This document shows, piece after piece, positions 33,641-45,429 of a stretch of DNA of 64,000 bases. The position numbers were made by a program, and so were the translations under genes. Under the pieces are notes generated by a model. It saw only the letters and a program-made list of their open reading frames with translations, made no database searches and had not been told where the DNA came from. This DNA comes from Simmondsia chinensis. Taxonomy: Eukaryota > Streptophyta > Magnoliopsida > Caryophyllales > Simmondsiaceae. Every line of letters begins with the position of its first letter. The first letter of the stretch is position 1. Location: NCBI GenBank assembly GCA_018398585.1, contig JAGTTD010000024.1:6352071-6416070 (forward strand), given 5' to 3'.

Positions 33641-34394
33641 GGCTCCGTTTGTTTAGAGGAAGAACCACATTTTAGGAAGTAGTTTTCCTCTTTTTCGTTA
33701 TTTGGTGCAAGTTTTGTGATGGAAAGAAAATATTTTCTCTCAAATGGAGAAAAATAACTTCCTTTTTAAAAGAAAGGAAACTCATCATTCCTAGTGATTC
33801 AAAAATATGATTCTGACAATATATAAATATTGTCAATAGCATTTTTGCTAAAAAATGCTAATATGGCATATGATTTCAGCCATATTTAGGTAATTTACAT
33901 TAATATACGATAAACTTTTTATCATAATTTGCGAAAAATATTAATATGAATTGTAAATATTATTGTAATTATGTATTATATTAGCACTTTTATATTAGTC
34001 AAATTCTTACAAAAATTCAACAAATTTTGATATATGGTACCTGAGTGATAAAATATTCAACTTCAGAGCATGTCATTGTATATATTCAAATGCCAGGATA
34101 GGTAATAAATGATCAAACCTCAGGGTATCTTAGTAATAATTTCACAGCCACACAAAGTCTAGATAATTTTGATATATTGTATTGCTACTTATATTGTCCT
34201 ATAATTGGGTATAAATTGATTGTTAGAAGATTATTCCTTTAAAATAAACAAGGAATATCAAAATATAAAAACAGGTTTTTCCATTGAAACAAATAATGGA
34301 AAACCACAATGGGAGTAGCATTTTTTATGAAAAGCCTTTTCCAAAGGAAAATATTTTTTGAGGGAAGAATACTTCCCTTGAAACAAATGGAGCC
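33641..34394. mobile_element. Inverted-repeat element with GGCTCCGTTTGTTT ends
   Basis: Left end GGCTCCGTTTGTTTAGAGG and right end ACAAATGGAGCC are inverse. AAAATATTTTCTCTCAAATG pairs with the AAAATATTTTTTGAGGG region. Its middle (about 33835-34145) contains part of another MITE family with GGTACCTGAGTGATAAAA and CCTCAGGGTATCTTAG, related to 19738-20311. No clear TSD. Confidence 0.6.
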
Positions 34395-34589
34395 TTAATG
34401 TATATAGGATTACACTTTATATTGTATGTTATTAGTTTACAAAAATATTCAATTCACATATTACAATTGTTTTAGCACAACATTAAATTTAACATTATTT
34501 CTTACATTAATTTTGTAAAATAAATGGCCATTTCTCACTGAATGAATTTTTCAAAATATACTTGCGTGTATATTTAACATTAGTAAAAG

Positions 34590-34985
34590 CCTTTTTTTCT
34601 TTTTTTTTTTTTGACGACTTGTGTCCCAAAGGCGAGCTACATAGATAGAATTTTATCCCGTTGATCAAGATAGAACATTACCTGACTTAGGGGTTTGTCC
34701 CACCATACATGAAAACATCTATTCCAAAGATGATTCTTCAACACATAATTGGCTATCGAGTTACACTCGCTTGGAGCTCAAAAAAATGAATATGAAAAAA
34801 ATTGGCTTGAATCATCCTAATATTGCTAACAATTGCTTGAGAGTCAACATTGCTGTTCAAATTGACATCACAAAGAGTATAGATATCCAATTTACAGTCG
34901 GAATGAGCATTTCTAGAATTCAAAAATGGGGCTCAGATAAGCACACCCTTCACGGCTTGCACTTCCGCGGCTGCAACAGATAGGG
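34590..34985 (-). mobile_element. 5'-truncated L1 3' end with RNase H remains
   Basis: A T-rich run (34591-34612) is the reverse of a poly-A tail. The minus strand reads AAEVQAVKGVL, then NAHSDCKLDIYTLCDVN and SQAIVSNIRMIQANFF, resembling the second half of the RNase H domain of plant L1 elements. Confidence 0.6.
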
Positions 34986-37195
34986 CATTGGCTGATGCGC
35001 ACCACTCACCACCAACTCATGTTCATGGTCTTTTGTGATCTTGTATGTTGAAGTCATTTTCTTAATCCAGGCTAAAGAAATTATGGTGTATTATTACTCC
35101 CTACTGCAACTTTGTCCCTTATGTCACGAGCATATCCTTTTATATTCCTATAAGTTCTTTACACAAAAATTTATAAACTGTTTTCACTACTTCACATATG
35201 AGCACCATCATTTACTGACCAACATGTCCGCATCAAGTATATAAATAACCACTTGTATGGTCAATATAACTACTATTTGGGCAGTATTAAAATACTTGAA
35301 CTAATAAACTATGCTAATATAATTATTAGAAGTAAGGAAAGCATGGAATGAATAGTTGTTACATATAATATAATGATTTATTTATTTATTTGGGAAAGCC
35401 AAGTTGGTGGGTTAGTGGGATCATTATGCTGTTCAAGAAAAGTGACCATAAAATAGAATTAAAAGTGTGGTAGACCGACCAAATGCCATCAGCATTGTTT
35501 TTACATGATATTTTAATATCCAAAGCTTTTTGCTTTTTCATTTGTTTATTATTAGCCATGTGTTACTGTCTATTAGTTCCCCTTAGAAAATTTGTACCAA
35601 CCGGCGACTTGCAAAACTTATGTGTTTTGTTTGTTTTGATTGCAGGTCCTCGTGTTTAAGAAACAAACTTAGTCAAGAATTTTTACGACTTGAGGATAAA
35701 TGAAGTTTGAACCATACATGATTGATAATAACCTCTTTATGATTGTTGAAGCTCTTAGTGAATCTGATTTTGATTTGCTAATTTCTTGCAAGATTCCAAT
35801 TAAGAAGAGTTTTTATATTTTTTAGACATTTTGTATATAAAGTGATAGAAACTTAGAGGATATGTGCTCAACCCAAGGGGTAGTTGGGATGGAGGAGTGA
35901 AAAAGCACCCTCAAACATCGTGCTTCAAATGCTTAAGAGTTGAAAACTCAGGTGGAGATAAGCTCGAGAACTTGACAACCGGTTTTGAACACAAGTCAAT
36001 AATGTCTATGCCTGATACCATTCACTCACGATAACTTGTTCGAATTCATGCTTAATAGGAATTAGGTATAGTGAACCAAATTTGAGTCACTAGTCCAAAA
36101 GCAATACTATCAAGTTCGCAGCTTGGTTATCAAAGCCTTAAGCTAATCTCAAATGTTTAAAAATTCACCTAGTGAACCAAGATAAGTCAACAATCTAAGT
36201 CCAATGCTATCAAGCTCGAAGTTTGGCCATCAAAGCATTAGATGAATGGCAAAAGTTTAATCCATTAAAGAGATAAGGACAACCGCTATGAAAAAAGGGA
36301 TATCTTCTTGTATACCGTAATTGATAATCCGTTATATATACTTAATGCAAATGAACCTACAAACTATGCCTATTTAAAAGGAAAAAAAGCTCAAGTTTGT
36401 CGTTGAAGAACTGCAGAGTTTTTAACATAGGGCTAGGAACTTTTGCTAAGCCTTAGGTCCCCTTATGTATAGCCTTAGGATCTAACTACTACTTCCTAAA
36501 ATCTCGCGAGCACTCAACACATCCGAAGCTTAGAACCTCCTTTGATCTGTTAAGATCTTTGCCACTAAAAGCATATTTTAAAGTTAATAAGTCTTCTCAT
36601 CCATGTTTCCCAACTTCCCCATAAATGTCTTTGAGGCCCATTATTCCTTTGACCTCTCTGGTAATTGCCTATTGTAGGGGGGTTTGCTTTTCTTACCGCA
36701 TTACTAGTAACCACCTTGAGGTCGAGCCTGCGACCTTTAGCAGCATCTCAGGTAACTACCTTGAGCACTTACTTTCCTTGAACTAATTTTTAATCACGTG
36801 TTAGGCATGTACCTCATTGATCAAAATGATGTCCTTCTGAGCTCTTCAAGTTAGTTCGGTAACAAATGCGCCCCTTGTTCGAATTAGGATAATTTTAAAT
36901 TCACTATGCATAAAGAGACAATTTAACTTCCAACGGTTGTAGGGTCCTCGAGAAGGTGGAATAATGGCTAATCTCTACCTACTTTTACGGTTCAATATAT
37001 CCCCCATCTTATCCAACCGTGAGTTTCACCGTTTCCCTACTTCAACTCTATCTTGAATCTGTAATGTTCTAGCTTAGAACTCTAACACCTATCATTCTTG
37101 CCTTCTGCCTTAAATTTTTTTTTTCCTTGTGCTAAACTACAAACATACAACAGCACATATTGCCCATTGCATCTCTCTCCCAGCCATTCAAGTTG
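34986..37195. other. Stretch without recognisable gene
   Basis: I see no convincing frame. The more GC-balanced part 35640-37190 could belong to the same element as the PMD-like pseudogene that follows, but nothing supports that directly. Confidence 0.4.
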
Positions 37196-37199
37196 ATAT

Positions 37200-39150
37200 A
37201 GCCTAGTCAAAATGCTTAAACCCTTAATTCTGACCGAAAATGCTATCATAGGGGACCATCAACAAATCATCACTACTTCAACTTTACTTGAGAGTGATTC
37301 CCTAGTATATGAAGAGCAGAGCTCTTCTTCAATTCCTCAAACCTTCACAATAGGTCTAATTTTTATCCCAAAAGAGGAGATTTGTCTAATTTGGATCATT
37401 CCTGGAATGTCAAAAGTGCCTTTGATTGGTCCTTTTACTTACTCTAAAAGGAGTGGGTTAGAGGCATATCTGCTAGGATGCTGCCCGTTCAAGAGTTGGC
37501 CATTTCCATGTCAAAGTTACATTGAAAGGGTCGAGTCCCTTAGGCCCAGGCTCAAGAAGAAGTGATAGACCCTTAAAATCTATGAGGCCCTCAAGGTCTC
37601 AACTTATTCCATCAAGTTTGATTAAACAGTTATGAAAACCCTTGCCGGTTCCTGGAATCACTTCTATGAGGCCCTAAAGGATCTTGGCCATGAACATCAA
37701 ATGATGTAGCAACACTGGTTGCCTTTTCTCCTACAGGTCTTGATCTTTCTTTCACATCTGATATGTCAGAGGAAGCAAAAGGCTATCCTTACTATATTCC
37801 TTCAAAATCTCGTTACTCTTCTTTGTAAACTTATTCTTACTCGTTTTTCATACGCAATTGCCAAACTTGAACGAAGAAGAAATTTCTTCTATTTATTAAT
37901 AAATTCTTCTTGTGCAACTATCCAAGGGTAATTTACATTTTATTACCTCGACGTTTTTGGAAATAATAAAAAAGATCATGAACTTTTTGAATGAATAAAA
38001 AGACCCTAAGTTTTTGTCGTTTTGATAAAAAGGCCCCTCTTTGCCACAATAATGTCATTTTTCGTCAATAGAGCTAATGTAGCAACTACTTTTTTATTAA
38101 TCCTATAGTAAAACAACAAAAGTATCATTCAATAACCTTATTCTTACTACATAAACACGAAATTAAAAATATTGTATTATGTAAAAACTATCTATTTTTG
38201 CCTAATTTGTTTAAAAATATAGTTATTAAAGGATATTATCGTCATATTACTGTATCATTAATAAATAAATAAATAACAGTTGCCATGTCAGCTTTCTCTA
38301 TAGAAAATGAGGTCATCACGTTAAAGAGAGGGTCTTTTTATTAATATGCTAAAAACTTAGGGGTCTTTTTATTAATTTAAAAAGGTTAGGGTCTTTTTTA
38401 TTATTTATCAAGACATCAAAGTATTAAAATGTAAATAATCCACTATTCAAATACTGTTTCGAACTTTGCAAGGTATTGGACATTAACATGGCCTTCAGTA
38501 ATGAGCCTTGGGCTTTTGACTCATTGTTGTCAGGTTAGGTCTACAGGCGCCTCAATATCAATGTAGTTAACAACCATAATTTACAATTGGGGGGACCCTT
38601 CTGGTTCATCTAGTTGTGCACTCGTACCTATTTCCTATTCCTATATAACAGAGGACCTTATTACTTGATTCCCAGAAGTTTCTTGCTAATATGGGGAATT
38701 TCTTGTGTGACAGGCAGTCCTCATTCCTCTTGGGTAGAATTTGAAGAGGTGCTTTAATAGACCCCACTCTTCATAGAGAGGACTCTTTGCATACCCCTTT
38801 TAAGATAGAAGCTACAAGGTTTTGTCTCATAAAATCTAACTAGTATTATGAAGTCTCAATGGACATCAATTCTATTAACGGAAAGGTAGTACTTAGTCCC
38901 TAAGATTTGTTAGTCTACCACCAGATTAAGCTTGGTGTAGCGATATACGACCCTGTCTATTTTTCAAGCAATTTCAAATGGTTCAATCTGTTCCTTTTTC
39001 CTTAGTCTCAACCTTAAACCTACAGTGGGCTAAAAGAGCCTGATAACATTCTTCTTAGCTTGAGGGGGTTCCAAACACAAACCAAAAGATTAAGCGCACT
39101 TATGGTGATCCAATGCTTCATAATTATGCACCAAGAGCTATCTAAGATTT
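37200..39150 (+). pseudogene. Plant mobile domain (PMD)-like pseudogene
   Basis: An open frame of 117 codons (37212-37565) with FTIGLIFIPKEEICL, SGLEAYLLGCCPFKSWPFPC and YIERVESLRPRLKK. Further pieces are MKTLAGSWNHFYEALKDLG, then GLDLSFTSDMSEEAKGYPYY. After a MITE (37926-38441) follow FELCKVLDINMAFSNEP and NLQLGGPFWFI. The wording resembles plant mobile domain proteins, a family linked to transposons and to MAIN-like proteins, but I judge this from memory of family style. Several stops; dead. Confidence 0.5.
37926..38441. mobile_element. MULE-type MITE, family GGGTWATTT, copy 1
   Basis: 516 bp. Left end GGGTAATTTACATTTTATTA is inverse to right end TTAAAATGTAAATAATCC. 9-bp flanks ACTATCCAA (37917-37925) and ACTATTCAA (38442-38450), one mismatch. 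Inner inverted motifs AAGACCCTAAG and CTTAGGGGTCTTT. Second copy at 58453-58992. Confidence 0.85.
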
Positions 39151-39253
39151 CCTGGCTTAGTACTTGACTTTTTTAGCAAATTGTCACAAATATTAAAAAA
39201 ATTTAGCAAAATATCACATTTTTAAAAATATTTAGCAAACTATCACAGATTGC

Positions 39254-39412
39254 TATAGCACACTGGGTGCACGACATACGGGACGTCATGCACCCACTGT
39301 TGCACAACGTCCCGTTCGTCGTGCAACATCGGCACTGTTGCACGACGCCCCGTGCATCGTGCAACATCGGCACTGTTGTACGATGTCCCATGCATCATGC
39401 AACAGTGACTAG
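39254..39412. repeat. Array of short hairpins, left arm of foldback B
   Basis: About four units of 30-38 bp. Each unit is itself an inverted repeat (GCACGACG to CGTCGTGC type), separated by CACT or GGCACTGTT. Confidence 0.8.
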
Positions 39413-40175
39413 TTTTTTTTTTAATTAGTTTTACATCTTTAAAATTTAAAAAAAATTAATAAAATATCTTTTTAATTTAAATTATTTTTATTTTTAATTT
39501 TATAATTTAAATTACTAAATACATATACATTTTAAATTAAAAGGTATATGTATATTATTATTTGAACTATTAATAAAGAAGATATAAATGAGGGACACAT
39601 TTAAATGAAGAGATAATGATATGTATATTATTATTTAAACTATCTCATACAGAAATTATGATATTATAATACTATTAATGAGGAGGATATAAATGAGAGA
39701 CACATTTAAATGAAGAGATGTTGATGTTTCCAATAAAAAATATGAGTTTACGCATTTATACATTATTATTTGAACTATTTTATTAGATATATATAACTCA
39801 AAAACTAAAAAATCATTTCATATAGTTTATAAAAAAAATTTTAAAAATTCATATATAATTTGAACTATATAAAATAATTTTTTAGTTTTTGAGTTACATA
39901 TATCTAATAAAATAGTTCAAATAATAATGTACAAATGCGTAAACTCGTGATTTTTTGTTGGAAACATCAACATCTCTTCATTTAAATGTGTTCCTCATTT
40001 ATATCCTCCTTATTAATAGTATTATAATACCATAGTTCCTGTATGAGATAGTTTAAATAATAATATACATATCATCATCTCTTCATTTAAATGTGTCCCT
40101 TATTTATATCTTCCTTATTAATAGTTCAAATAATAATATATATACCTTTTAATTTAAAATGTACATGTATTTACT

Positions 40176-40315
40176 GGAACATACCCAGTGCCTCAAGGGC
40201 TCCCCCTACGCAGGGTCTAGGGGGTACGGATGTACGCAGCATTCCCCCTTCAGGGTGTTAACCTGAAGAGACGATGTTTCCTAGTGCCCCCAACCTGAGG
40301 GTGAGAACTTCCCAG
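40176..40315 (-). mobile_element. 5S-derived SINE, truncated copy
   Basis: On the minus strand it begins at CTGGGAAGTTCTCACCCTC (end of the 5S part) and includes the whole body and the tail GGCACTGGGTATGTTCC. Target duplication ATGTATTTA at 40165-40173 and 40340-40348; 24 bp of filler (40316-40339) stand between the SINE 5' end and the right copy. Confidence 0.85.
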
Positions 40316-40454
40316 ACCCATAATTAAAAATAAAAATATATGTATTTAGTGATTCAAATTATAAAATTAAAAATAAAAATAATTTAAATTAAAAAGAAAT
40401 TTTATTATTATTTTTTTAATTTTAAAGATGTAAAACTATTAAAAAAAATACTGG

Positions 40455-40575
40455 GCACTGTTGCACGACGTACGGGACATCGTGCAACAGTGCCGACGTT
40501 GCACGACGCACGGGACGCCGTGCAACAGTGGGTGCACGACGCACGGGACGTCGTGCAACAGTGGGTGCACGACGT
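40455..40575. repeat. Array of short hairpins, right arm of foldback B
   Basis: About three and a half units, one fewer than in the left arm, so the arms are no longer exact mirrors. Confidence 0.8.
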
Positions 40576-40721
40576 ATATGCTACAGTAAACTGTGATAGT
40601 TTGCTAAATATTTTCAAAAATGTCATATTTTGCTAAATTTTTCTAAAATTTGTGGTAGTTTGCTAAAAAAAGTCTTAGTACTTAGCTTACTGTCATTCCA
40701 TATAAATGCCAAGAAATGTTT

Positions 40722-41025
40722 GAACTTTTTTTTTTTTTTTTTGGTAATTCACCAAAATATATAGAAAAGTTTTTACAAGTTACAAGGAGCATACCCCAGG
40801 ACACGGCCGAAGCCTACAAAAAAGAACTAACATCAAAACAGAGTCCAAATATAGTTCATACAACAACCAAGGAATACATGGATACAAAGAGGGAACTAAG
40901 GCTCAAAGCTCCACTGACGAAGCAAATCCGCATGGCGATGAGCTCCTCTGAACGGCTCCTGACTAAACCCGTAATCTCCTCTCGCACAGCCGCAGCCAAT
41001 CTGGATTGAGAGCGTTGCACCTGAA
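40722..41025 (-). mobile_element. 5'-truncated L1 3' end
   Basis: A T run (40727-40742) followed by GGTAATTCACCAAAATATAT, the reverse of a common plant L1 3' end. The minus strand codes a C-terminus like that at 30748-31285 (QRSQSRLAAAVREEITGLVR). Confidence 0.72.
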
Positions 41026-43731
41026 GGTGCTATAGCTATAGGTACCCTGATCCGTGCAACACCAGCCTCTAAGAAGGCATTAAAGAACTTTGCTCAAGGT
41101 AAAAATCCTTGCCACTTCATCACGTTCCCGGTGTCATGATCCAAAGCGTTTAAATGACTTTGGTCTCTCTTTATTTTATTGTAGGCTCAACAGCACACAA
41201 CCTCCCTGCAACATAACCTCAAAGCTAGTTCTTGTTGCCCAAAGTCTATCTAGATTGCTTGCTGCAACAAAACCTTCTGAGAATCAATCTCCTACGGAGC
41301 CTCAAGGCGACACTTCTACCAGCTCTAGCACCAGGGCTCAAGTTGAGAGGTGCCATAACCATCAACCCAAAAAGCTTTAGAAACTTCAACAGCTTCTATA
41401 GAAGAGGAAAGAGGAGAGGCAAATACCATCTCTATTTTGATTAGAGAGGAAGTTTTATAAGCTACAACATTATGTATATTGCTCTCATAGGGTTGCTTTA
41501 GCTTCTCTTCGTTGTCCCCTTTGGATCTTAAACTCTCTAAACCTTTCACGAATAGGCTCGAGCTCGATCATCCACTGAAGCACTAGCTTAAGATCCTGCT
41601 CAATCCATTGAGATTGACAAAGCTTCTATGAGGAACTGGTCTTAAGCTTCAATCCTTGTTCTTGAACCATTGGATGTTCATCTACAGCGGGCTGAGGACA
41701 TCGTTGCCTTAGTTCTCCTAGGATGTGACTAGAACCATTCTAGTTAGTTAGATTTCAGCATTATAGCCACCTGCTAAGTGTTTATTCAAGCTCCATTCTT
41801 GCTGCGTTGGCAGATCGATGAACCATCTCCAACTCCTATGCAAGAAATTTTCACAGAGGTTCAAGGCTTTTATAGCATCGTGCCTCAAGCGGGAAAAGTA
41901 ACATCACACCTGATCGATTAGCTAGAGACTGTGAAGTTAGTGGAGGCCAACCCAATCTATCGGCCTTTTTGGCTGATTAATCGTGGAGGGCCTACATAGT
42001 TTCTAGAGATTAGCTGACCGATCGGCTACCTTAGCTAGTTGATCGGCTAGTGTATTGAAATAAGTGGCCGATCGATAATGTGTGATATACATTTCTGCAG
42101 GATTCTAAGTGTGGAACCAAAAACATAGAACTGTGCAATGCTATTAATATAGTAGCTCTAGCCCAAAGGTTACTATTCATGTCTCAGTTGACACTTTGAA
42201 CTTCTCTTTGATTTCTTTTTTTCAAGTTCACCATGTATAGGAAACTAAGATAGGAGTCTTGAAGAATCAATAGACATGAAAAAATCATCTGTGGTGATGC
42301 CAAATTCCCGAGTCTCAATTTGTTTCTTACTTTTTTTCATGTTATATATCGAAAAATTTAAACCCTAGAAAATATAAGAAAATAAAGAGATACTATGGAT
42401 AAAATTTGGCACAATTTGAATATAAATTTAGAAATAATAAAAAACAAACAATAATCTCATATAAATACATAATTATTATCTTCAACAGCCTTTAATTACT
42501 ATCATAAAAGGCCCTAAATTAGAATTTTAAAGATCCTTTGAGAATCCCAATATGTAGCTGCAACCCTATGAGGAGAAGCTCAAAAGACATTGAAACATCT
42601 ATGACAAAATCCAAGTAAACACCCACAAATTTAGTTTTATTTTTAAAGGTAAGAATTTTTACCTATATTTTTTTTTCAATGTGCAAGTGTGAATACCATA
42701 GCAAAATATTATAATATAAATGTTAATTGAAGTATTTATATGTTCCAAATGTAATAACAGGTATACTTTTACATTTTATAGGAAAATCCATTCAATACAC
42801 TAAATCAGGAAAAATATTATAAACATGAGAAAAGCATGTTATGACCCAAGTTAATAATTAGGTCAAAATATACCTTTGATACCACTGGTATGACACAATG
42901 TGGTAATTAGGTCAAGACTTTATAAATTAATTCTAAAAAGAGAAGAAATTGAGGGAGAAAGGGAAGAATTGAGGGGAGAATAAGTATTAGAGAATGAGAG
43001 GGTGAAGCAGAAATAGAAGAAGTCAAGGGAGAGAGAGAATAAGATATTGAGGGAGAATTATAGATAATTAATTGAAACTTTATTTAATACGTAAATAGGT
43101 AAAGTTATTAACACAACTAGTTCTACCATTCCCTTTATATAGAATAAGAGGTAAAGGAAAAGAGAAATCTGAATTATAGTAGGAATTCAACAAAAACCAT
43201 AAAAAAAAAATAGCTAAAATAAAATAATCATTATTCCAGTTAAATCTAAGTTTCAAAGTTAGTAAAACTTTTAAATTTATATTTAGTTAATTTTAAGATT
43301 AAAGTGCTAGGGTATAACAAAGCGATATTAGGGTTTAATATTTAAAAAATAAAATTAGAAATAGAGACCGTTAAAATTATTTCATGGAGAAAGAGAGAAA
43401 TAATGATTTTTAATTAGGAAAAAATGAGGACAGAGAAAGAGAGATTTTAATCTAAAATTAAATTTCTCTAATTAAAAATTAATAAAATCACTCGAATATA
43501 AAAACTAATAATTTGTTATTAATTTAAGAAACCAATCATATTTTTCATATTTTATATCTAAATAAGAAATATTAATTCAATACATATTGAAATTTCCTAA
43601 TTCACATAATGAAAAACGAAAAGAAAAAGAAAGGAAGGCTATTTATTTGTAGTTACCATTGATTTTTGTTTTATGGTTTACTTATTGGGAGTTTCTATTA
43701 TCACAATATTGATGTGATTTATATAGAATAA
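41026..43731. other. Stretch without recognisable gene; possible lone LTR
   Basis: 41090-41950 has short open frames with many serines and threonines. It could be a tail of the PMD-like pseudogene, but this is weak. At 42891-43318 a TG...CA segment follows the sequence TTTGATACCACTGG, which resembles a reversed initiator-tRNA primer site, so it may be an LTR of a lost minus-strand element. Confidence 0.3.
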
Positions 43732-44027
43732 TGTCATGAATTAATGAGTATTGTACGAGATAATTGTTGTATTAGTGAATTGGGTAGTTATACTTGTAAT
43801 AGAATTGGTTGTTGAGTTGGTTTAATAGCATATTGTAATTTGGTATAAGTAGTAGATTTGTTGTAAAGCAAAGTATACAAATTAATAACAGAAATTACTT
43901 CTCTCTCTCCTTTTATTCTCTGTCTCTTTCTCTCTCTCTCTATTCTGACCCCTACCGCTTGGTCCTTCTTCTTCTTCTTCAAGAGCTGGTTTAGCTCATT
44001 CACTTCAACTCAAGTTCTACCATAACA
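43732..44027 (+). repeat. 5' LTR of chromovirus
   Basis: Starts TGTCATGAATTAATGAG and ends CATAACA. It contains a CT-rich stretch (43900-43945) before the 3' end. Confidence 0.93.
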
Positions 44028-44029
44028 AT

Positions 44030-44041
44030 TGGTATCAGAGC
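44030..44041 (+). promoter_or_regulatory. Primer binding site (initiator Met tRNA)
   Basis: TGGTATCAGAGC, the exact complement of the 3' end of plant initiator tRNA-Met, two bases inside the LTR. Confidence 0.95.
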
Positions 44042-44122
44042 TCGATCTTGAGCTAGAAACACAAACAATTGCAAAAACAAAGAGTTCCGTTTACACTAGC
44101 TAAAGGTAAGAAGCGGCCAACA

Positions 44123-45413
44123 ATGGTAGACCTCGAAGATCAGATGCATAGTGTGACCTAGAAGCTGTTAGAGACCCAGCAGCTGGCAGAAGCTTGTCAT
44201 AATCAACTCCTGGAGGTTAATGCAGCAGAGTTATTCACAGTTACAGCAGAACAGTGTGCAGATGCTTGCCCTAATGCAACAATTGGTTGCAAATTCGTCC
44301 AGCAGTGAACTCATTGAAGGACCAGGAAGCAGGAAACCGATTGCAGGAATCTAGTGCTCGTACTGGTCAAGTCAACACTGGGAAGCCGCCAATTTTGGGA
44401 ACCCTTCCAGAACATTGTGACATTAGCTAGTCAGAAAATCCTCATGGAGGTAAAAACCCCTTACCTAAACCCAAGATTGATCTTCCAAACTTCTTTGGGG
44501 TAAACCCTAGAAGTTGGGTCAGGAGGTGCCAAAGGGGTACTTCACCTTCTACCAAGTAGCTGAGGCTGAACAATTGGGGGTAGCTACTATATATTTGGAC
44601 GACAAGATAGATGTGTGGTTACAAGGCTTGATTGCTGATAAAGGAGAACTTAGTTGGGATAAGTTTTGTGAAGAGTTCTATGACAGATCTGAGGACAATA
44701 GCAAGGCTGATGTGGTAAGTAGATTTAACAAACTCAAAAAGATTGGATCGATTCATGAGTACCAACAGCAATTTGAAGAACTTCGATCGCATATGCTAGC
44801 CACAGATAGTTCATTCAGTGACAACTACTTCCTGTCCTCATACATGTTTGGGTTGGATAAGGAGATTCAGCCCTTAGTGAAAGCACTCGACCCCAGATCC
44901 TTGTCAGAAGCATTTGCCAAAGCCAAACTACTGTCTAAATCTTCCGAAGCCTCATTACAAAGAGCTAAAGCCTTACTTAAGACCAATTCCAATTTTCCCT
45001 CCACCAATTCCCAAAAAAATACAACCATTAACCCCAAAAATAGCCAAGGTTGGACCAGATACCAACCTACCAGAAACCCCGGGCTCAGCTACAAATTCAA
45101 CATGAAGTACTTTCCAGGGCATAAATGTGATAATCTGACCCTCCACAGCTTAGAGGTAGCTGAGCTCTTAGATCTTGCCCCTAACATTGAGCTTGCTTCA
45201 GTAACTGAGACAGAAGAGGATCCAATCATCAATACCTGTGATGTGATGGCTGAGGAGATCTATGGTCATGCTTTTACTGGCAGTTCTTCCTCCAGCACCA
45301 TCAAGATCTTGGGCCAGCTACACAAGAGGTCCATTATTGTGTTGATAAACAATGGGAGTACCCACTGTTTCCTCGATCCAAGGCTAGCAAAGGAGGCTAG
45401 CTTCACCTTGTAG
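44123..45413 (+). pseudogene. Chromovirus gag and protease start
   Basis: ATG 44123 (MVDLEDQMHSVT) then TAG. The main open part (44514-45413) has ATIYLDDKIDVWLQGL, LSWDKFCEEFYDRSEDNSKA, FNKLKKIGSIHEYQQQFEEL and FGLDKEIQPLVKALDP, the retrotransposon gag domain. The zinc knuckle is reduced to MKYFPGHKCD with its first cysteines gone. The protease motif, normally DSGSTHSF, is NNGSTHCF, lacking the catalytic aspartate. Confidence 0.88.
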
Positions 45414-45429
45414 GACACCTCACCATTGG

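Larger units (their letters stand above)
39166..40674. mobile_element. Foldback element B (MULE-like, 9-bp TSD)
   Basis: 1509 bp, palindromic around about 39855. Ends GACTTTTTTAGCAAA and TTTGCTAAAAAAAGTC; perfect 9-bp flanks TTAGTACTT (39157-39165 and 40675-40683). Each arm has a subterminal array of short CpG-rich hairpins (39254-39412 and 40455-40575). AT-rich inner arms are shared with element A (for example GAGGGACACATTTAAAT). No coding capacity. The right arm carries a truncated SINE. Confidence 0.88.

Noticed and set aside
39254..39412. CRISPR-like repeat array
   Set aside because: Units are adjacent small hairpins inside a transposon arm in a plant nuclear genome, with no spacers of constant length.
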